Assembly: GCF_028858725.1 (NCBI RefSeq)
Contig: NC_084759.1
Coordinates: forward strand, 137,436,171-137,500,170
DNA: 64,000 nucleotides
Direction of reading: 5' to 3'
From: Colius striatus
Lineage: Eukaryota; Chordata; Aves; Coliiformes; Coliidae
Below the pieces are notes generated by a model. It made no database searches and was not told where the DNA came from. It saw nothing but the letters and a program-made list of their open reading frames with translations. A program made the translations under genes and the position numbers. This document shows positions 59,201 to 64,000 of this stretch, piece after piece. The number at the start of each line of letters is the position of its first letter. Within the stretch, counting starts at the first letter, position 1.

Positions 59201-62200
59201 AGAGGTCATTGCTGGACTGCTCGATTTCTTAACATTCTTTAAAAGCTGCATTAATATTAAGACAACGCTGATTTGCTCATTCTGATGCTGAATGAATCAT
59301 GAAAATTCTGTCTTATCTTTGGTCACACATATGCTAGAGATTCTATTATCTGATTTCCATGTGCATGCACTTTTATTGTTCCTGTCATGCTAACGTGACT
59401 CCAAACTGCAAATATCTGCCTCCTTATGTGCACATCATCAGATCATCTACACCTACTTAAAATTAAACTAGAGACCTGAACATATAGCACAGGGAAAACT
59501 CCTAACTTATACAATCACTGAAGCTGTAAATACAGTTGCAGGTAGACTTACTTTGCAACATTATTCTCTTCCAATTCCTACCAAGAGAGCAATCTTGCCA
59601 ATGAAGTACATGTGGGGGTTCACATGAGACTGCAGTTTCTTCAGAAAAGCCCTGAGTGGATGAAGAAGCTTGCGTCCACATCAAAGCTAGTGGTGGTGTC
59701 AGCTTGTGACTTATATTCTTGCCGTTCTTTGCCCCTGAGAAGAAGGTGTGCTCGTCTGCACAGTGTTTTGCTCACTCTCCTGTGCTACCTCTGTTCTCTT
59801 ACAGGCCTGGTGAGATCCTCGGGCATGTTTGGGCCAACCCTGGGCTTCCTGCTTGGATCTTACTGTGCAAGCCTCTGGGTTGACATTGGCATCGTGGATA
59901 TCAGTAAGAGACCATGGGGTGGTGCATTAACTGAGAAGATGGTTGTATATATACTAACCTGCATGCCAAGAAGCTACTTCCTAGCATAATGCTCCAAAAA
60001 AGAGGCCTCTCTAGAGTGTTTTACCTACTCAAAAACTGATGGTTATGTTTTTTTTTACACCAAGCTACTTTTGATCATTTATCAGCAGTCCTGGCTAACC
60101 AGGGAGGTCTCAGTTGACTTAAAGGTAGCAAATGTGTCATGCATCAATAAGGGCTGTAAGGAAGATCCTGTGAATTACAGGCCTGTCAATCTGACCTCAG
60201 TGAAACAGATCATCTGGAGTGCCATCACAAGACAATCAGGTGATTAGGCTCAGTCAACATGGCTTTATGAAAGGCAGGTCTTACTTGACGTGCCTAATCT
60301 CATTCCATGACAAGGTGATTCACTTAGTAGATGACAGAAAGGCTGTGGATGTGGTCTACCTGGACTTTAGTAAAGTCTTTGACGCTGTTTCCCACAGCAT
60401 CATCCTGGAGAAACTGGCTCCTCATGGTATTCTTTGGTACAGAGGTACTCTTTTTTGGGTGGAAAATTATCAGGAAGGCTAGGCCCAGAGAGCGGTGTTT
60501 AATGGAGTTAAATCTAGTAGGCAGCCAGACACCTGTGGTGTTCCCCAGGGCTCATTGTTGGATATTCTGTTTAACATCTTTATCAGTAATCTGGATGAGG
60601 AGCCCAAGTGCAATCTCAGTAGATTGCAGTTGACACCAAACTGGACAAGAGTGTTGATCTGCTGGAGATTAGGAAGGCTCTTCAGAGGGATCTGGACAGA
60701 CTGGATTGATGGGCTGAGGCCAATTGTATGAGGTTCAACAAGGCCAAGTTCTAGGTACCGCACTTGGTTCACAACAATCCCACGCATTGCCTGGGGTAGA
60801 GTGGCTGGAAATCTGCCTGGAGGAAAAGGCTCAGGGAGGTGGGACAGCGGCGGGGAGATGTTGATTAACTGCCAACTGAATGAGCCAGCCGTGTGCCCAG
60901 GTAGGCAAGAAAGCCAATGGCATCTTGGCTTGTATAAAAAATGGATTAGCCATCAGGACTAGGGAAAGGATTGTCCCCTTGTACTTGGCACTGGTGAGGC
61001 AGCACCTTGAGTACTGTGTCCACTATTTTGACCCTCACTACAGGAAAGACACTGGTGTTTTGGAATGTGTCCAGAGATGGGCAACAAAGCTGGTGAAGGA
61101 TCTAGAGAACAAGTCTTATGAGGAATATCTGAGGGAACCGGGGATGTTAAGCTTGGAGAAGAGGAGGCTGAGGGGAGATCTTATCTCTCTCTACAGCTTC
61201 CACAAAGTAGGTTATGCTGAGTTAGATGTTGGTCTCTTCTTTGAAATAACCTCAAGTTGTGCCAGGGGAGGTTTAAATTGGATATTGGAAAAAAAGTTCA
61301 AACAAAAGGGATATCAAGCATTGGAACAGGCTGCTAGGGAAATGATGAAGTCACCATCCCCGCCAATATTTAAAAGACCTGTAGATGTAGTGCTTAGGGA
61401 CATAGTTTAGTAGTGGACTAGGTAGTGCTAGGTTAATGATTGAACTTGATGATCTTAAAGGTCTTCTCTAATCTAAAAAATTCTGTGACACTGTGGTTTT
61501 AATATCTGCTACTTTGTAGTGTGACTGGGATAGTCCTACCTCCACTGCAGAAAAATTTTGCATCTCTTTTTATGCCTGCGCTTGCTTGTTGCACAGCCAA
61601 TAACAAATACGCAAATGAAAAGGTATCTCCACATTGAAGGAATAGTAAAGGCCTTTGCTCATGGATGCTTTCAACAGCTGAGAAAAATGATGTTCACTTA
61701 AAATGCATACAACATATACATATGAAAGCTAATTTCATTGTTCAAATCCCTTTTGAGTCTCTAATTCCAGGGAAAAATTGAGGAACTTCAAGGAAAAATT
61801 GTTCAGTTTGAGGATGGAAGAAGGAAAAGACAGTGAAGAGCCCTCTTGCTGTTATTCATTCCCATGGAATGTGCTGGAAGATTGTAGCAAGGAAATGCTA
61901 CCATGGGTCTAAAAGGAGCCATCTATTTTTGACTTCATGGGACTGCATTTCAAGTCTTCATATGAAACATAAATAACCTTTGTTCTCATCTTTAAATAAT
62001 ATATATGAGAGTACATACAGTAAGTTTGATTGCTCTGCATATTTAATCTCTTTTACTGTCTTTCTCTTTTTTACAGATGCCATTAGCATAAATCCTAAGG
62101 ATACTCGTTGGGTTGGTGCCTGGTGGCTTGGATTGCTTATCTGTGGAACAGTCAGCTTCATTGCCTCATTGCCTTTCTGGTTTTTGCCTTACTCCTTACC

Positions 62201-63624
62201 AAAAGAAGGAGAGAATGGAAACCTGAAGATTAGTCATTTGTCTGTTCCAGGAGATAGCTGTAAAATAGACTCCCCAGCTCAACCACAGTTCAAGTTCTCA
62301 GAGGCAGCAAAAGGTGAAAGATTATTGCCCAAATGTTTGCATGTGAATTCTCTCTGATGGGTTCATTCTGAGCTGAGCATGGACTTGCACAAGCCTCAAC
62401 AAAATGCTTGTTTCTGCAGTGAAAATTATCGACAAAAATGCTCTTTTGAATTTTTAGTATTATAATTACATGCTAAGGGTATATTTCAGTCCTTTTCTTA
62501 TGTGAGACAGCTGGAATAAACTCATGCTTTTGCTTTGCACCAGAGATTCTCAGTTCAACATGGTAGTTGTTGTCATATAATGTATTACAGATATAATCTT
62601 ACAATTATGAAAGAAGAGGAAGGAAAACATCCCATCCCCCAGTAATAACCAATCCACAGCTGGCAGGTTCTTGTTTTACTGAGGACAGTATATGGAAGGG
62701 AAACATGGAGCTAAGTACTACGTTAGCTGTTGGAGGTGTTTCGCTGGGGTTATAACTCCTCTATATGAGCTCAGCGATACTAAATTAACCTCATATAGGT
62801 AATATCTGACCCAACTACCCATTGCCAGACTCCCCAAGGGTTTTTATGTACGTAGTCCCTCAGTGGCTATGGCAGGTGCATTTTGAACACTCACCTTTTA
62901 GGCAAGCGTGCCAACAGCCAGACTTCAGCATAAATGCAGGTTTTTTTGTCTTCAATGTAATTTCATCGATTTAGAGACATTAATCAAGAGTCTTGGGAAA
63001 GGGTCAAACCTTTTTCTGGGTAACATGCTCCCTTTCTCTGAATAACAGCCTCATGTAGGGCTCTAATGGTGTTTGTGAAGGCTCCTGCACCAAACTTTTT
63101 ACTTCGTACATTATAGAGAATCTTCATGCTCCTCTAGGGACACTCTCTTGCGCAGGCATTGAGAATCAGAGTTGCAATCCTTAGTGCACTTGATATTCTG
63201 TGTCCTACACCAGATAATCTAGGACTTCTTATTCCTAGTTCAGCATCCACTGTACCATTCAGCATTGCTGCTCATGTAAGTCATATGTTGGCAATAAGGA
63301 AAACTTTCACTTAATCAAGCATATGTTTTGATAGGCAAAGAATTATAAACTGCAATACAGCCAATAATTAAATCAAGGCTAATTTTGTTATGTAAAGGAT
63401 GTCAAAACAACTCTTCTCTGTGTTTAGTAGGGTGTACAGCATATACCTCTCCATTGCAGATTTCTTCCCAGCTCTGAAGAAGCTGTTTGGAAACCCAATT
63501 TTTGTGGTGTACATTTTCCTCACTATTCTGCAGTACAATTCTATTGTTGGGTTGATAACCTATGAGACAAAGTTTATGGAGCAACAATTTAATGTATCAG
63601 TGTCAAGAGCCATCTTTCTTATTG
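53142..63624 (+). CDS. SLCO1B3: SLCO1B-type organic anion transporter, first 8 coding exons, cut by window end
   Basis: A second OATP1 carrier. Coding exons: 53142-53252, 53812-53953, 54064-54196, 55610-55740, 55960-56106, 59805-59903, 62077-62313, 63460-63624 (1,165 nt, in frame, about 388 residues, helices 1-7 and part of 8). Seen: the signature [13 protein letters not shown] (263-275), R-G-I-G-E-A-P with L-G-V-S-Y-I-D-D-F (exon 5), sequon N141, and the same exon phases as the upstream gene. The ATG has A at -3 and G at +4; its exon starts after acceptor CCAAACAG (53106), so a non-coding exon exists upstream. The Kazal loop and C terminus lie past the right edge. The family is certain. Paralogue: R-R-F-E-I-S-S-S is SLCO1B-like, while parts of exons 5 and 8 resemble SLCO1C1; the position directly after SLCO1A2 favours the avian SLCO1B3-type gene. 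Introns hold one CR1 and otherwise nothing recognisable. Confidence 0.85.
53812..53953 (+). CDS. SLCO1B3: SLCO1B-type coding exon 2
   Basis: Residues 38-85: helix 1, [11 protein letters not shown] and [10 protein letters not shown]. 142 nt, the same size as SLCO1A2 exon 2; donor GTAAGT. Confidence 0.96.
54064..54196 (+). CDS. SLCO1B3: SLCO1B-type coding exon 3
   Basis: Residues 85-129: helices 2-3 with [12 protein letters not shown]. 133 nt, only 110 nt after exon 2; donor GTAAAT. Confidence 0.96.
55610..55740 (+). CDS. SLCO1B3: SLCO1B-type coding exon 4
   Basis: Residues 129-173, extracellular loop 2 (R-Y-N-Y-E-R..., sequon N-S-S at 141, conserved Cys149). Acceptor TTTTCCAG, donor GTAAGC. 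131 nt, eight codons longer than in SLCO1A2. Confidence 0.92.
55960..56106 (+). CDS. SLCO1B3: SLCO1B-type coding exon 5
   Basis: Residues 173-222: helix 4 with [13 protein letters not shown] and [11 protein letters not shown]. The usual T before P is A here. 147 nt. Confidence 0.96.
   Translation, partial: DVRKQQIPICGFLCWWGTFYVELGKRQLCHWGFHILMIFLKKKTQHFT
56107..59804 (+). other. Intron 5 of SLCO1B-type gene
   Basis: 3.7 kb of AT-rich intron, the longest between visible exons of this gene. I see no repeat family, exon or RNA gene in it. Confidence 0.6.
59805..59903 (+). CDS. SLCO1B3: SLCO1B-type coding exon 6
   Basis: Residues 222-255: helix 5 ([15 protein letters not shown]) and V-D-I-G. 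99 nt, acceptor TCTTACAG, donor GTAAGA. It is clearly GC-richer (about 56%) than the neighbouring exons. Confidence 0.95.
60082..61497 (+). mobile_element. CR1 LINE, plus strand, in SLCO1B-type intron 6
   Basis: Same subfamily and nearly the same 5' truncation point as the copy at 43.1-44.5 kb (both begin with a CAGCAGTCCT block before ACCAGGGAGGT). Reverse-transcriptase pieces [11 protein letters not shown] and G-V-P-Q-G-S are recognisable, but the catalytic Asp-Asp region is corrupted by mutation. A C-terminal segment is open at 60880-61410. The 3' end is at about 61495 (AAATTCTGTGACACTGTGG). Confidence 0.92.
62077..62313 (+). CDS. SLCO1B3: SLCO1B-type coding exon 7
   Basis: Residues 255-334: signature [13 protein letters not shown], helix 6 and cytoplasmic loop 3. 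237 nt, ending AAAG|GTGAAA, a normal GT donor where SLCO1A2 has GC. Confidence 0.95.
63460..63624 (+). CDS. SLCO1B3: SLCO1B-type coding exon 8, last in window
   Basis: Residues 334-389: [13 protein letters not shown], helix 7 and the start of helix 8 (M-E-Q-Q-F). 165 nt, acceptor TTGCAG, donor GTAGGT. No exon 9 is found before the window ends. Confidence 0.95.
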
Positions 63625-64000
63625 GTAGGTACCTGTCATTTTAAATTCCAGTGTCAATAAGAAAGCTTTTCTTTGTTACTTTGCCTTTCTTTTAGGTGGA
63701 ACTTCTGTGAATGGTTTTGGTTAAAAAGAAGTATGTAGTGCTTTACTAACTTTCCTATTGTACTTTGAAAATAGATTTTAATTTTAGTGTTAGTTTTCTG
63801 AGTGTTCCTAATTTAGTGACCTAGACTATTATTTTCAGAGAATCAATCACAAAATAATTTTTTTTGGCTGAAATTATTTTCAAAGTGAGATTTGGGTTAT
63901 AGATATGTCTGTTTTCATGAATAAAAAACACATGTAAACTGCAACTAAGTAACAACTAAAAGAAAAAACTCATATTTAATTTAGAAAATGTCTAATGAAA

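Noticed and set aside
60880-61410. 176-codon open frame, the longest in the window
   Set aside because: It is the C-terminal part of the CR1 in intron 6, recognisable from the R-Q-H-L-E-Y-C-V block shared with other copies.
53107-63624. Calling the second transporter SLCO1C1
   Set aside because: Some segments resemble SLCO1C1 (exons 5 and 8), but exon 2 is SLCO1B-like and the position next to SLCO1A2 fits SLCO1B better; a tree with full-length sequences could still reverse this.
63697-63723. Possible exon 9 of the SLCO1B-type gene after the acceptor-like CTTTTAG
   Set aside because: In the required frame it reads G-G-T-S-V-N-G-F-G and then stops, unlike the conserved helix 8 sequence; exon 9 must lie beyond the window.

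Overview
This is vertebrate nuclear DNA, most likely from a bird. The genes are split by short introns with good GT-AG borders. The only dispersed repeats I recognise are CR1-type LINE fragments, whose 3' ends carry the typical 'TTGGAAGGGACC...' and 'ATTCTGTGATTCTG' sequences. There are no bacterial-style operons, CRISPR arrays or RNA genes.

Layout. (1) 0.6-1.6 kb, minus strand: the 5' part of an islet amyloid polypeptide (IAPP, amylin)-like hormone gene, with TATA box, non-coding exon 1, signal-peptide exon 2 and a probable propeptide exon 3. The exon for the mature hormone is not in the window and should lie beyond its left edge. (2) 1.6-20.9 kb: intergenic DNA with a 2.2 kb CR1 cluster (5.5-7.7 kb) and a CR1 scrap at 15.7 kb. 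(3) 20.9-37.4 kb, plus strand: a complete, intact SLCO1A2 gene, 14 coding exons that join into a 658-residue organic-anion transporter. (4) 37.4-53.1 kb: intergenic DNA with a 1.4 kb CR1 and a CR1 scrap. (5) 53.1 kb to the end, plus strand: the first eight coding exons (about 388 residues) of a second SLCO1 gene, most likely the avian SLCO1B-type (SLCO1B3) paralogue. It has a CR1 in intron 6 and continues past the right edge.

The arrangement (IAPP divergent from SLCO1A2, followed by a tandem SLCO1 paralogue) matches the IAPP-SLCO1A2-SLCO1B-SLCO1C1 neighbourhood known from amniotes. The two SLCO1 genes share exon phases exactly and arose by tandem duplication. Both should encode 12-helix plasma-membrane carriers for bile acids, steroid conjugates, thyroid hormones and similar organic anions. 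I found no undescribed multi-gene system. The most interesting points are the extra IAPP propeptide exon with a candidate peptide between dibasic sites, a non-canonical GC-AG intron in SLCO1A2, and a 24-bp perfect palindrome in an SLCO1A2 intron.
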